From contig JBBBWG010027745.1 of the NCBI GenBank assembly GCA_037176905.1, forward strand, positions 1 to 60,919: DNA of 60,919 bases, given 5' to 3'. The position numbers were made by a program, and so were the translations under genes. Of this stretch, positions 45,710 through 57,797 are shown piece after piece (within the stretch, counting starts at the first letter, position 1; each line of letters begins with the position of its first letter). A model generated the notes under the pieces. It did not search any database. It was not told the origin of the DNA and saw only the letters and a list, made by a program, of their open reading frames with translations. Source of the DNA: Azolla pinnata (Eukaryota > Streptophyta > Polypodiopsida > Salviniales > Salviniaceae).

Positions 45710-48480
45710 AGAAAGACGTTATTTTTAACCTTTTGCTGTCATTGGATTATCATATCAGTCTGTTTAATTAGGCTTTGCTCTGTTTTTTTATGTGATTTGA
45801 TGGATTAATCTTCTGCCATGGTTTTGATTGTCGTCATTAGTGAAGGAAAAATGGTCACTAACAAAGCACATCAACTTGTCAATGATGTAGGATTGGCTAT
45901 ACTTGTTGGTTGATAAAATGTATACCAACTTTTATGCAAGAAGAATTGAATATGTTTGGCCTGATGTGCAAGAAAAGGTGCTTACTTATGCTGTGGCCTT
46001 TCAACATCAAAGAGTCTTTGTGTGGATGTAGATGTGTTGACAGCGAGTTCTCAACAGAAAGGCTGGCAAAGTCTGAGCTTGCTTTATGGGCGGTGTTTGT
46101 TTTCAACGTATGACTAGATAAACAGCAGATTGGAGATGTCAAGCTGACGATTTCTGTGACTCTGATGTCTGTTCTGCAGCTTTGGGTGCAGATAGATATG
46201 CAACAACAAAAAAAAGCTTACACTGAAAATCTGCAGCATGGTGAGAGAGTCTGGTGAGAGAGTCCATTTCACGTGAAGCGCTGTTAGTTGGTCGGTTGAA
46301 ATCTTGTTGGCCTGTCACTCGAAAGAGGAAAAAATCTCAGCCCTTAACAGATTTTGAAATCGGAGCTATTTCAAAACGGCATACAAAATAGTGTTGTAAA
46401 AACTTTCACTCCAGCTCATCTTCTCCCAGCAGCAGAGGAAATGGAAAACAAGAAAAAAGCACATAAATTTGGTTCTAAGGCTAATCTCACTGCACAGTCA
46501 AGCAGAAACACCTGTAACAGTATCATCGACACAAGCTGCTGCTGGTTTTCTCTCAAGCAGAAAAAAGCACAATGGAATGCTTTAGATTCTCAAGGTATAA
46601 TTATTAATAAGAATCCCTCACCAACTGTACAATGTTTCTGTTTGGTGATACCACATTGCTCATAAAAAGCACATTGTCAGCAATTCTTCCCCACTGAGGA
46701 TGCATTTGCAGCAATGTTTGTGCATATGGCCAGTACCATGGAAAATGATCCAAGACTGGAAGAAAGAGGAGGATAGAGCAAAAGGATTTCCTGTGCAGAG
46801 AGAAATCACAAAGAGAGGTATACGATTGCGGATATCATCTCTCCCACGAAAAGAGGTATTTAAGATGCCTTTGTGGGTTCAAAACACAGTAATCCCTGGA
46901 CACATATATGCAAAACACAACCTACCACTTTTTTCCTGAGTTTCTTCAATGTCCTTCCACATCTAGGTTTTAGGTTTTAGAGTTTAGGGTCCAGTATTGA
47001 TTCATCCCTGGCATGCAAACACCCTGTATCACTGTGTATTTAAAGCAAGTATGTGTTTAACACATGTTTTGCATTGTATATCTCCCCCATCGTACCTATA
47101 GCTAGTAAAATTTAGCTCCCTCTCCATGGCATCACCTCTTCAGTATGTAGGTATTGGATGCCAAAAAAAGGTGTAAAAAAAGCAACTTTGATTCATCTCC
47201 CATGGATACGAAACTCTTTGATCTGATGATCAACATTCAAATCTCCGAGCATAATGATAAATTTGGAATTTCAGCATATGCATCTACAAATTATGTCCCA
47301 CATTTTCATCACTGATCTTTTTTTTCTTTTTAGTGCCAGGGGATGTTGAGATGTTCTTCTGTTCAGGTTTCTTGGATTGAGGATTGCTACTGAAAGATGA
47401 AGAAGGTAAAGGCAATACAAGTACATAATTGATGAATGGAAAACTCTCTTCTTCTGTGGCCATGAAACAACAACAGGTCTGCTTGCATGGACAACAGTGC
47501 TGCTATTGGTGCATCAAGAATGGCAAGATAAAACCAGATAAGATGTTTGAAAAAGTTCAGAAAGCATATTGAAACTCATGTAAAGTTCCCTTTTCGTCTT
47601 CTTGTTTACGAGTAAAATGAATTGAGCTGTATCGAAGATGGGCCCCTGAGCTTGGACACCATATCCATAGGATCTCGGACTTTTGCCGCCAAATACTGAT
47701 CGTGATAGTGTCTGCACATCCATAGGAAAAAGGACATATGGGGCAATGATGCTGCTGAATTCAAGCATCCGAATGTTTTCATATTGTTCAGCATCAGACC
47801 ATGCAAATGCATTGGCGAGCAATTGCACCGCGAGCAACTGCAAACATTTACCTTCGAAATCATTATGCTACAATCAAGGCTTGGAGTTCAAGTCCTGCTG
47901 GAACCATTGTGACATGCGCAGACAAGACAAGCACAAAGTGACGATAGACCAAAACTGCTCAATTGGTTGAAATAAACAAGCCATTACTTTCAAAATTGCA
48001 TCTTCAAATTACATGTGTTTTGTAAAATTAAGCCCCTTCTCTCAAATTTCATCACAGAAAACATGCACGAATTTCAAAACTACATGTCCCATCAACAATC
48101 TCAATACACCCATCACTGATCAGGTCTTCTTGGGGATGTGACAACCTACATAACTTCCAAATGTTTCTTCTCATGTATTGGCATACTCGATTATAATCTT
48201 GGCTATTGAAAGTCGAATGATGTTCCACCGGAATGACCACCCCCCATCTGAACCTCATTGCATGCTGTGTCGAATGATGTTCAATCTGGACCTTGACAGT
48301 AAAAGCTTGCATCCAAGTAATACAAGACCATGATGAGAGAACAAATATCCATATCTAATTGCACCACAGCCACAATGCTTCTGTTAGGAATTTGCTTGAA
48401 CATCATCCTGCCATGGCTCAATAACACAACCTAACCACGTCGATGCACAGATGCAAATTCAATGGATCCCATAAGCGCAT
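45174..48480. other. Long intergenic region downstream of CesA
   Basis: Contains AATAAA at about 45516, a candidate CesA poly(A) signal, and a (TA)n run at 45671-45706. Open stretches at 46354-46665 (plus, 104 codons) and 47843-47514 (minus, 109 codons, beginning MQLLAVQLLANAFAWSDAEQ) have no domain that I recognise. The latter is the only one whose composition looks protein-like, and could be an exon of an unrecognised or decayed gene. Confidence 0.45.
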
Positions 48481-48484
48481 ACAT

Positions 48485-49015
48485 TCTTCAAGATGGGGCA
48501 GGCCGTTCTTCTGATGCTTTGATTCCAATAGAGCTCCTCCAAAATACAGGCGTGTTAAAACCAGTGTTTGTTGATGTTGCCGGTCAGTTAGATGCAAATT
48601 TCAATGATGTTAAAGCACCCATACGTGCACACATTCTTCAAACACCTGTATGTATGTGCACACATTCTTCAAACACCTGTATGTATGTGCACGCATTCTT
48701 CGAACACCTGTATGTATGTGCACACATTCTTCAAACACCCATATGTATGTGCCCACATTCTTTGAACACCCATATGTATGTGCACACATTCTTCGAACAC
48801 CCATATGTATGTGCCCACATTCTTCCAACACCCATATGTATGTGCCCACATTCTTTGTTGAACACCCATATGCGCACATACATCTTCAAGATGGGGCATG
48901 TTGGTCTTCGGTTTCCATGGTTTTAAAAACCAGTATTTGCTGCTGTCATTGGTTAGCTAGATGCCCGTTCTCAAGATGGGGCATGTTGGTCTTCTGATTC
49001 TTTGGTTCCAATGGA
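48485..49015. repeat. 31-bp tandem repeat and dispersed flanking repeat beyond the UROS-like 3' end
   Basis: At 48615-48860 there are about nine units of CACCCATATGTATGTGCCCA / CATTCTTCGAA (variants ACACCTGTATGTATGTGCACA). A flanking motif (TCAAGATGGGGCA...CTTCTGATKCTTTGRTTCCAAT) occurs at 48488, 48886 and 48972. Because the unit is 30-31 bp with few stops, several frames on both strands stay open. Confidence 0.9.
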
Positions 49016-49056
49016 TGTTAGTTAAGAAGGAGAATTCGCTGCCGTTTGTCAGTTAC

Positions 49057-50088
49057 TTACTTGGAAGCCGTCGTCCAATAGAGGTGAAGAGCATCAGCGA
49101 TGCCATGGAAGCTGGAGGAGTCGGAGCTGACGACATGAGGGGGGAAGCCGAGGAAGCGGGCAGCGCCAGCGGCAGTGACAGGGCCATGGGCGGCGATGAC
49201 AGGGGAAGATCTCTCCCCGGAGAGGAGGAGGAGGGGAGGCTGGAGGCCGAGGCTATGGAGGCTCAGGAGCAGGCCCTGGGCCTCGGCGGTGGAGGTGAAG
49301 ACGAGGGCATCGAGCTCGGAGAAGGGGAGGAGGGGGAGGGCGCAGAGGGGCCCGGCCCAAGAAGTGGTGTAGGCATCGATGCGGACAGGGATCCAGCCGT
49401 TGGAGGCGAGATGGGAAAGGAATCTGGGGACCACAGGCGGTTCATGGAGTCCTCCTCCTCCTTCTTCTCCTGCTCCTGCTCCTGCTCCTTGGACGCAGGG
49501 GACGGGGCAGAGGACGGAGCGGCCATGGCCGGGGCCGAGCTCTTCCACCATAGCCTCGGGGGTAGATCCATGGACGGGAACGATGAGGCGAACGGGGGAA
49601 AGGGAGGAAGAGGAGGAAGAAGATCGAACGCCGAAGAGGTCGAGGTCGAGCACAAGGTCTGCATCTCGCCCCAGGGCTGCGAGGAAGAAGGAGACGGAGA
49701 CGGGGTCGGGGGCTATGGCGGATTCAAGGCCCGGGTCGAGAACCAAAGCTTCGTGGATCGCGGCGATGCCTGCGCGAGAGGTGAACGCGATGCCGCCTAA
49801 CGGCGGGCGACCTGCAGCAGCAGCAGAGACGACGATCTGGCGGAGACGGCGAGCTATGGCGTCGGCTGCTTCCGGAAGCTCGACGCGCACAGACGGCGCC
49901 CACACCGGCACCGCCCCTTCGAGCTCCAGAACCTTCCGCAGGCGCTCGCTGTACTGCCCTGCAGGCGTCGTGAAGCCGACCCTCTTCTTCTCCAGCCTCC
50001 TCTTCCTCCTCTTCCCCTGCTCCTCTTCCTCCTCCGACCGCAGGCTTCTGCAGGCACAAGGCCTCGCCATCGCCATCGCCATCGCCAT
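49057..50088 (-). CDS. Uroporphyrinogen-III synthase-like (HEM4 domain) protein, probably plastid targeted
   Basis: Intronless, GC-rich, 343 residues from the first ATG. The start region reads [20 protein letters not shown], an ATG run inside a tandem repeat, and resembles a short transit peptide. The two-lobed HEM4 fold is suggested by VGFTTPAGQYSERLRKVLE, then GGIAFTSRAGIAAI, RFLSHLASNGWIPVRIDAYT, DALVFTSTAEAQGLL and, at the C-terminus, AAGAARFLGFPPHVVSSDSSS. In tetrapyrrole synthesis this enzyme closes hydroxymethylbilane to uroporphyrinogen III in the plastid. Identity with the classical plant HEMD (At2g26540) seems modest, so it may be a paralogue without that activity. The frame is open upstream to about 50175 but without an ATG. 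Confidence 0.7.
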   Translation of the reverse strand: MAMAMAMARPCACRSLRSEEEEEQGKRRKRRLEKKRVGFTTPAGQYSERLRKVLELEGAVPVWAPSVRVELPEAADAIARRLRQIVVSAAAAGRPPLGGIAFTSRAGIAAIHEALVLDPGLESAIAPDPVSVSFFLAALGRDADLVLDLDLFGVRSSSSSSSLSPVRLIVPVHGSTPEAMVEELGPGHGRSVLCPVPCVQGAGAGAGEEGGGGLHEPPVVPRFLSHLASNGWIPVRIDAYTTSWAGPLCALPLLPFSELDALVFTSTAEAQGLLLSLHSLGLQPPLLLLSGERSSPVIAAHGPVTAAGAARFLGFPPHVVSSDSSSFHGIADALHLYWTTASK

Positions 50089-50194
50089 CGCCGAGCTCCG
50101 ACTCTGCTGCGGGCGCAGCAGCTTGCCTGCAAGTGTATCTATCGGTTTTACAGAACAAATCGGGTTCTTGTTCACGACGCTTCAGTCCTTTGAA

Positions 50195-51070
50195 CTTTGA
50201 GCTTTGGAAACTCAGTTCAGTTCAGTTTTGTTCTGTTCTGTTCTGTTCTTATCAGTTCAGTTTTGTTCTGTTCTCTTCTGTTCTGTTCAGTTCTCTTCTG
50301 TTCTGTTCTGTTCTGTTTTCACATAAGCTCGGCTTCTGAAGTTTTAAGGCTTAGAATGTTCATGGATTATTATACGAAAATCTTTAATGCGGGGCATCGG
50401 ATTGCGGAAAGAATTCAGTTCAATTCAGTTTAGTTCAGTTTTGTTTTGTTCAGTTCAGTTCAGTTCTGTTTTCACATAAGCTCAGCTTCTGAAGTTTTAA
50501 GGCTTAGAATGTTCATGGATTATTATACGATAATCTTTAATGCGGGGCATCGNNNNNNNNNNNNNNNNNNNNNNNNNNNNNNNNNNNNNNNNNNNNNNNN
50601 NNNNNNNNNNNNNNNNNNNNNNNNNNNNNNNNNNNNNNNNNNNNNNNNNNNNTTTTCATATAAGCTCAGCTTCTGAAGTTTTAAGGCTTAGAATGTTCAT
50701 GGATTATTATACGATAATCTTTAATGCGGGGCATCGGATTGCGGAAAGAATTCAGTTCAATTCAATTCAGTTCTGTTTAGTTCTGTTTAGCTCTGTTCTG
50801 TTCTGTTTTCATATAAGCTCAGCTTCTGAAGTTTTAAGGCTTAGAATGTTCATGGATTATTATACGATAATCTTTAATGCGGGGCATCGGATTGCAGAAA
50901 GAATTCAGTTCAATTTAGTTCAGTTCAGTTCAGTTCTATTCAGTTCAGTTCAGTTCAGTTCAGTTCAAATTTCATATAAGCTTAGCTTTTGAAGTTTTAA
51001 GGCTTAGAATGTTCATGGATTATTATAAGATAATCTTTAATGTGGGGCATTGGATTGCGGAAAGAATCTG
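50195..51070. repeat. Tandem array upstream of the UROS-like gene, units about 150 bp, with gap
   Basis: A near-identical core (CATAAGCTCAGCTTCTGAAG, TTTTAAGGCTTAGAATGTTC, ATGGATTATTATACGATAAT, CTTTAATGCGGGGCATCGGA, TTGCGGAAAGAATT) occurs at about 50324, 50473, 50659, 50812 and 50972. The cores are separated by variable (TTCAG)n and (TTCTG)n pentanucleotide runs. The last copy is the most diverged. It covers the presumed promoter of the minus-strand gene. Confidence 0.95.
50553..50652. other. Assembly gap (100 N)
   Basis: Exactly 100 undetermined bases inside the tandem array. The true size is unknown and at least one unit may be missing or collapsed. Confidence 0.97.
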
Positions 51071-51109
51071 AATGTCTGTAAATATTCTTTGTAGCCCGAT
51101 AACACAGTT

Positions 51110-51725
51110 TTCGCTCATAGAGGTTTTGTTCGCGATGGTTCAGTCTTAACCTTGAGTTTTTGGTCTGCTTCAAGATTTTTCTTATTATTGTGAAGCTCCC
51201 AGCTCTGCTTTGGATGTAGCTCGATTCGTAGCTGAAGCTTGCTTGCCATGGCTAAAGCCCAAACCGAGCCATCAGAAGTGCATAGTCAATTCAGTTCATC
51301 TTGTCTTCACGTAAGATCAGCTTATAAATTTTAGTTTTTAGCTAAAGTAAGAGTCCTGTTCGCACAATTTGGTCCTAACTTTGAGGCTGTTCTACTTCAA
51401 GATTTCTTATTATTGCAAGCTCTAGCTCCCAACTCTGTTATGGATGTGGCTCGATTCGCGACTAAAACTTGCCATGGCTTAAGCCCAAACCAGTTCATCT
51501 CATCTTCATAGATGTTCAGCACAAACGGTTTTAGCTCTAATAGATTATGTTCATGATGGCTCAGTCCTAACTTTGAGTTTGGTCTAGTTCAAGAGTTCTT
51601 ATGATTGGTTTGGTTCGGTTCAGTTCAATGTGCTAAAAGCCAAACCGGGCCCATTACTACTTGCCATAGCCATCACCATAGCCATAGCCAAGCTCCAACT
51701 CTGCTATAGATGTCGCTTAATTTGC
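51110..51725. repeat. Diverged tandem copies of the UROS-like gene's 5' end
   Basis: TTGTTCRYGAYGGTTCAGTC, CTAACTTTGAGT and TTCAAG recur at about 51122, 51356 and 51546, and match TTGTTCACGACGCTTCAGTC at 50169 next to the gene. AGCTCCNRRCTCTGCTNTRGATGT recurs at about 51194, 51426 and 51692, and matches AGCTCCGACTCTGCTGCGGG at 50094, inside the gene's leader. The copy near 51660-51690 even carries the CCAT triplet run that encodes the MAMAMA start. The period is about 200-230 bp. Confidence 0.75.
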
Positions 51726-51729
51726 AATT

Positions 51730-52927
51730 GAAACTTGGCCAAACCGATTAATCGAGTTTAGTCGGCTTGCAGTTTGGCTTTCCCTAGGCTCGAGCTTGAG
51801 ATTCGTTCGGTTTCGATTTGGCTCGGCTCTGCTTGGCTTCAAACTCGTTAACCGTTTTCGATTTGTCTCTCGGCATTTCTTGAGCTTCTAGCAACTCGCT
51901 AGTATTAATTGGGTTACCTAGTGTTTTTCTTTTTTGTAAAAGAAAATGTAAAAAGATATCAATCTTGATTTAAAGTTTTGGCCTAGACCGGGTTTAAGTC
52001 TTACCTGGTTTGGCCTAAACGCATTTTAAGTAAAGTTGGGGCATTTGTAGGCAGAACTGCTCCTCACATTGTAAACCGTGGTATCAAGCCAATTTGCCCG
52101 TGAAACCCAGATCGAACGAAACAAAACCAAATCGAAACCAAGGAACAACTCAAATGATGAAGCCAATTTTACTTGCAGGGGTGGCAAGCTTCGTCTTCCT
52201 TTTGAGCTTGCTACCTTGGCGCGTAAGGTTAGCTGGGCTACCTCCGGTTACCGATAACATCAAGAAACAAAGACCTAATGCGAGCGAAACATGAAGAACA
52301 AGCTCGCCATGTGCATGAAACTACCGAAGGTTCTGTCACTTTCTTGGTGAGGGGTTTTTCGAGCGAGATCCGCCCACCCCAACATATGATATAATCAAGA
52401 GCCGGAATTTGTAGCTGAATCAGAGCTGATTTCGTATGCACACAGAAACAGATCTGCGCAGTTCCGTAGCCATACTGAAAAGAGGCACCGGAAGAGCCAG
52501 ATTTAGGTTCAGTTAGTACTTTCCAATACCTAAGGGGATGGGAATAACAAAATTAATTCCTTCTTACTCAATTGATTAGCTCTAATACAATTCTTAATTA
52601 ATAATATTACTTAACTAATGAACTATATCTTCTTAATGATAAGTAATCCCTAATTTAGGAATCTAATGAACTAATTAATTCTTAAATTAATAATTAACTA
52701 ACTAATGAACCAATAATTAATCATTATTTAACTATAAATACTTATTTTATAGAAGGGTATCGGTCAGAAACACTTCTCAAAGGGGTATTTCCCGAATTAT
52801 TTAAAACCGAGCTCTCGCCATCGCCATTTTGTTTCCTTGCACAGACGACGACGACGTCGTCGTCCTCAACACACAGATCGCTGCAATCCCCTCACCGTGC
52901 AATTTCGCTTGTTCTGCCGGTCGTGCC
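51730..52927. other. Intergenic, AT-rich, no gene recognised
   Basis: Between the diverged UROS leader copies and the J-domain gene. The part at 52540-52740 is a TTAATTAA-rich block. Frames of about 66 codons on each strand (52094-52294 and 52441-52238) have no recognisable domain. Confidence 0.55.
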
Positions 52928-55900
52928 ATGCCTGACCCCGAAGATGACTGGGACACCTTTGGGAGAGCTGGGGAGGCGGAGGATTGGGAGCATCAGAAGA
53001 GCCAGAGAAGGTCCATTGTCTGGCCTTTCGTCGCAGCTTTCATGGCCGCTATTGCTGTACTTCCTATTCTTTGATCCTTCTTCTCGTGAATTGATTGTCT
53101 GCTGCTGCTGCTGCTTCTGTTGTTGTTGTTATTGCCCGCTGTTTAGAATCTTTTGGCAACGATTCTTGTATGATCCCAGTTTTGCTCAGCGCTTCCCGCT
53201 CTTAAAAGTTCTCATTTTTTGCACCATATAAAAGGAGAGTTTTGTGTATGAAGTACACCAGATAGAGAATTCTTTTCTACGTGCAATAGAGACGCTTGTA
53301 CAGAAAAAACACAAATAGATGATGCCACAGATGCTGTGTGCAAACCAAATAGGTCGTGTTGTATGTTTTGCATGAAAATAAAGAGTAATATGAAATCTGG
53401 AGGATTGTACATATTGTATATGTTTATTTTGTATCCAAATCACGATATACGAATCGAGCACATTCATTTATTTATGAAATAGATCGGCTTGTATATTATG
53501 GTTTATATATATGCTTTACAAGTAGACCAAGCCTATGTTATGACGGGAATACAGCATGGACGTTGTCATTCAAGTATAGCATGTATTTGTACACTTTGGG
53601 ACATGGCATTAATGGATGATATAGTGCATGTAGTGGCCCTTTTTTTGTGAATGTACTCTGATGTGTATGCACTCTAATGTAATTTGCATGATTTTACTCT
53701 AATCAACGATAGGCAGATACTGTTATCCATCAAGGTGATTGAGCATGTTCCATTAAAAAATATCAGAATTCAGGAGATTTGTGTTAAAGCAGCAATACTG
53801 ATCTTTTCCCATTCTTCAGCGTGTAAGATGGTGTTATATTCTTTTCCAGGTTGGACATATGCTTTCCCTTAGACGTCGATTTAACACTTACGAAAGGATG
53901 GCGCGAGAGGTATCTGTCCACTATTATGCATTCTTTGTTGTTTGCTTTCTTGTGATTGCATGTGCAAAACTAGCACACGGAACATAATAAAGGTTATTCA
54001 TAGTACGTATTTTTAATATCGTGAATTTCAATATTTCAGTTTGTAGTACAATGCCAGTGGAATTCTCATATAAAGTCAAGGCAGTTGATATACAGAATTG
54101 AAAACAGATAGTAGATCATGTATAAAATCCCATGGTCCCGAAGTGTTTCCATGATCACAGATATTTTAGTAGGCAACTCTCTAGGATCATGCCTTACGGC
54201 ACTAAACAGGAGATGGGAAAGCTTGATGGTATGGAGTGTAATTATGAAACTGATAGAAGTGAGGTGGTTCTGACCACTAAGATTTAAGTGATTAATGATG
54301 GAAGAGGTACATACCATCTTTTCTGATAATCGTTAGCCATATGTATGTTTTGAGTTGGCACTCATTTCTTAGTTGTGTTTAGTGACATTATCCTCCCAAT
54401 TTTTTGGTGGTCCTATCAAGCTTGTGTATAAGAAACATTTACATAGTTCTTTTTGACGTTTATTCTCTCCTTCGTTTTCACACTAATGCTTGCACTTTAA
54501 CATTATCTTAGCTTCTTGAGAGTGAGTAGCTCTTTCCTCTTTTTACAATGAAAACCTAACAAGAATTAAGGGGGCAGCAAACAAGAAAGTGACAATAATG
54601 AAGAAGTTTTCTAAACTAAAACGAATAGTTTTTTAAGTGATCAAACCATGGTCTGGTTTTGCTCAAACCAATATTATTGCACTGCGGCCTTATTATGGAG
54701 TCCAAAATTTCCAGCACCTATTCGTGAGCTATGATGGTAGAAGGCATATACTAAACTTGTCAATGATCATGTAGACTGAGGTTCAATTACCCCTATATCC
54801 TCGTCTCCATTCTAGTCTATCCAGTGATTATTATTTCCTTGATTACCTTGTTACTGGTCATTCTGACCTGTCACCACTGACCTTAAATCTATATTCACAC
54901 AATTGCAAATAGTTTCTGAGATTATCGGTCTATTTTCATTTCATCCTTGTGGTATAGTTACTCCTTGAAATCTTCCTAATACTGGCTATCCTCATCACCT
55001 TCTCTGCAGATGGTTTCCTTTACATGCTTCCACACAATTCAGTGGTGCAGTTGCTCCAGCAACGTCCTAGTGATACTCTGCTTGTCTGTCCCAGGCCATC
55101 AGCACGTTTTCCTTGGGAGTCGTATAGCTCTACTTTGTCCATGATATTCCCTCTCTGCAGTGCACGTTTTAAGTTCGCTGTGTTGTAGTTCCTTATTGGA
55201 TTCGGGATTTTTGTCCAGTAAATATTGGCTCTGTTCTTTCTTTTTCATTTTCTTTGTGTGTGAGAGAGAGGAGACGGGGTAAGAGAGATTTCTCCTTTAA
55301 ATTGAAGGCTAATGGTAGAAGTGGAGCTGGTGGGCCTTCTGGTAATGGTAACGGGACTTCACATTCTAGGGCTTCTGGAAGTGATAGTGGTAGCCAAGGT
55401 TTCGGCAATGGTACTTCTGGCAGAAGAACTTACCGTTACACATATTGGACATCTGATGGGTTTCGCACTGTGAAGAAAGAAGGATATTTTTATAAGGATA
55501 CTGGAGGGCCTGATGATGCTTGGGCTCGTCTATTTAGGAATGGTTTCTTTGACAAGGAAGAACTTGAGAGATTGGTGATTGTTAAATCCTAATTTATTCT
55601 CTTGTCATGCTTTGCACCATTAAACAGTGTAATGCAAAAGAGTTTTTGATCTAATCTTGTGTAAAAATTCTGGCAGGAACGTATCAGACGTATGGCAGAG
55701 GCTTTTCAAAGAGAAAGAGCACACTATACGAGAAGCTATGATAAATGGCAACAAGGTGGAGAGAGAACTGGTTCGAGGCAAGGTGTCAGAGATGACTGGT
55801 CATGGTCCACATCTGACTGGGATGCATGGAAGAATGCAGATCGTAGCAGATCACAGACATTTCAGGGTTATTCAAGGTCTCCCCTTGCACAACATTACAG

Positions 55901-57797
55901 AGCCTTGGGCCTCGATGAGTATTATTTCAGTACCCTTCCTACTTTTTCTATGAGCTATTTATCGACTTTTTAATGGGCAAAGTCTGTAAATTTACTTGCA
56001 AAATTAAATTTCTGCAGGTCAAAAGCTGGTACATACTCACAAGCTGACATAAAGGTATGCATTGTAGATATCCTCATTTATTCATTCTTCCAATCTAGAA
56101 TGCCAAAAGAAAGGAGGAATTCTTGCATTCAACTGGTGCTTTTTTCACCATAAGAGCATGTAGTTTTAAGAAACTCTAAAGAACAAGCAGGAATGACATG
56201 GAATGCTACTAGGGACTTAAAGGACCTCATTTCATGTTTTCTATGTGCTGTGTTATGTTCTGTGTTTGATTCGTGAAAAAGGGAACTTCATTTCTGGACA
56301 ATGAATACATTTTCTTCTTCGATTTAGAATCCACAAATAGAAGGTGGGTAAAAGCCACATTTCTTTGGATAAGGATTATGTTTTGTTATTTTATTAGGGT
56401 GGAGATTCCCTTTAAAGGTACCTTTGTTTCGCTATGTTTTCTTAGTATCTTACGGATGGAAACTATGGAAGGAAACAATCAGAGAGGCTAGTGGGTCAGG
56501 AAATATAGAGAGAAAAAGCAAAACATACTCACGTGTCTTTGAGAGAATTCTAGTTCAGAGCTTATCTAAGCATGAATAAGGTTGGGTCTGTTTTGAGTTT
56601 TCAATTAGTTAAACTAAATCTCTAAACGTTTGGAATATTTAAGCCATTGACATTAGGGTTGCCAGCATTGGTGTTGTGATATTTGGTAGGGTATGTGAGA
56701 GCTGATGATCACCCATAGAGACATGCTTAAGTTATTTTATGCAATGATTAATGCAATACTATCCGCTTGCAATCTGAACTTCCCATACCTTGTATGTGCT
56801 TCACATTTGCAACATCACTAGCCGCCACCACAGGTTACATTGTTGGCCAATAATCATCGGTACTTTATACTTGCTGGATGACTGGCAATAGACTAGGTTG
56901 AAAATTTTCCTATGCAGTTACGAATCACAACATTTTTAATCCCGTGTACTCCTTAAGACGTTGAGTGTGCTTTTTAAAGTGGAATTTTGTTTTAATGTAG
57001 GCTGCATATAGAGCGAAAGCTATGGAATATCATCCTGACCGAAATCAACATAGAAAAGGTGTGTATCACGTTCTCTGCCCTCCCCTTCAGCTTCTCTTAC
57101 TCCGTGATATAATTATTCCATATTTGAGATACATTTGATAATGATCAATTGCATCATAATAGTTACCTCCCAGTAGTAGTTCCACCGTCAAAACTGAATT
57201 GTTGGCTGAAGAAGATTGGCAAAAACAAGGTCCAGTGAAGACATCAAAGTAGAAACCAATGTGTTGGAAGGTTTAAGATTCTGATTGCTTAAAGATGGTG
57301 GAATCTAGAATACTTTTAGTGCGAATAGAAGAACTCAGAGGTGTTATGTCATAATAGTGGAATCTAGAATACTTGGATGTTGTATCCAGAATGAATAGCA
57401 GAACTCGCTCTTGGTGATGCCACTCTTGTCAAATTGAAGAGAGACATGAAGCAGAAATCAATGCAGAGACATGCTCTAGAAGGTTAAGACGATTAATAAT
57501 GTTGGTGGAATCTAGATAGAATACTTAGAGTTAGTGTTTAGAGCAGAAGAATTTACTCTTCCGGGTTCCTTTATGTGTGCTTATGCTCAACTACCCAACG
57601 TTCTTGCCTGGTTATGGGGAGCCCTTTTGTACTTCATAGGGTGACTCCATGCAGGTTGAACTATAGGATAAACAGTAGCTTAGCCGCAAATTTTTTATGC
57701 GCATAAATATAAAACTATGTCTTGCTGGATGTGATCAGATTTTGCAGAGGCCAAGTTTCGGGAAATAAATGCAGCGTATGAAGCGTTAAAGAGCTGA
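52928..57797 (+). CDS. J-domain (DnaJ/Hsp40) protein with N-terminal membrane segment and C-terminal J domain
   Basis: Co-chaperone that would stimulate an Hsp70 at a membrane. Seven exons: 52928-53056, 53850-53909, 55269-55574, 55677-55918, 56018-56054, 57001-57058, 57739-57797, giving 296 residues in consistent phase. The N-terminus is acidic (MPDPEDDWDTFG). A hydrophobic segment spans the first junction (IVWPFVAAFMAAIAVGHML, about residues 30-48) and is followed by a strongly basic stretch. A Gly/Ser-rich linker follows, then a central block (RRMAEAFQRERAHYTRSYDK) shared with plant mitochondrial-type J proteins. The J domain occupies the last 65 residues: HYRALGLDES, AAYRAKAMEYHPDRNQ with intact HPD, and FREINAAYEALKS. 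A C-terminal J domain is unusual for canonical DnaJ but normal in this family. The acceptor of exon 3 (55269, in a GAGAGAG run) is the least certain junction. Confidence 0.82.

Noticed and set aside
48961-50200. Plus-strand frames of 279 and 273 codons opposite the UROS-like gene
   Set aside because: Shadow frames of a GC-rich intronless gene; the minus-strand frame carries the HEM4-like motifs.
52079-52095. TGGTATCAAGCC resembling a tRNA-Met primer-binding site, suggesting an LTR element
   Set aside because: No flanking long repeats and no gag- or pol-like frame nearby; a 12-base match alone is not enough.
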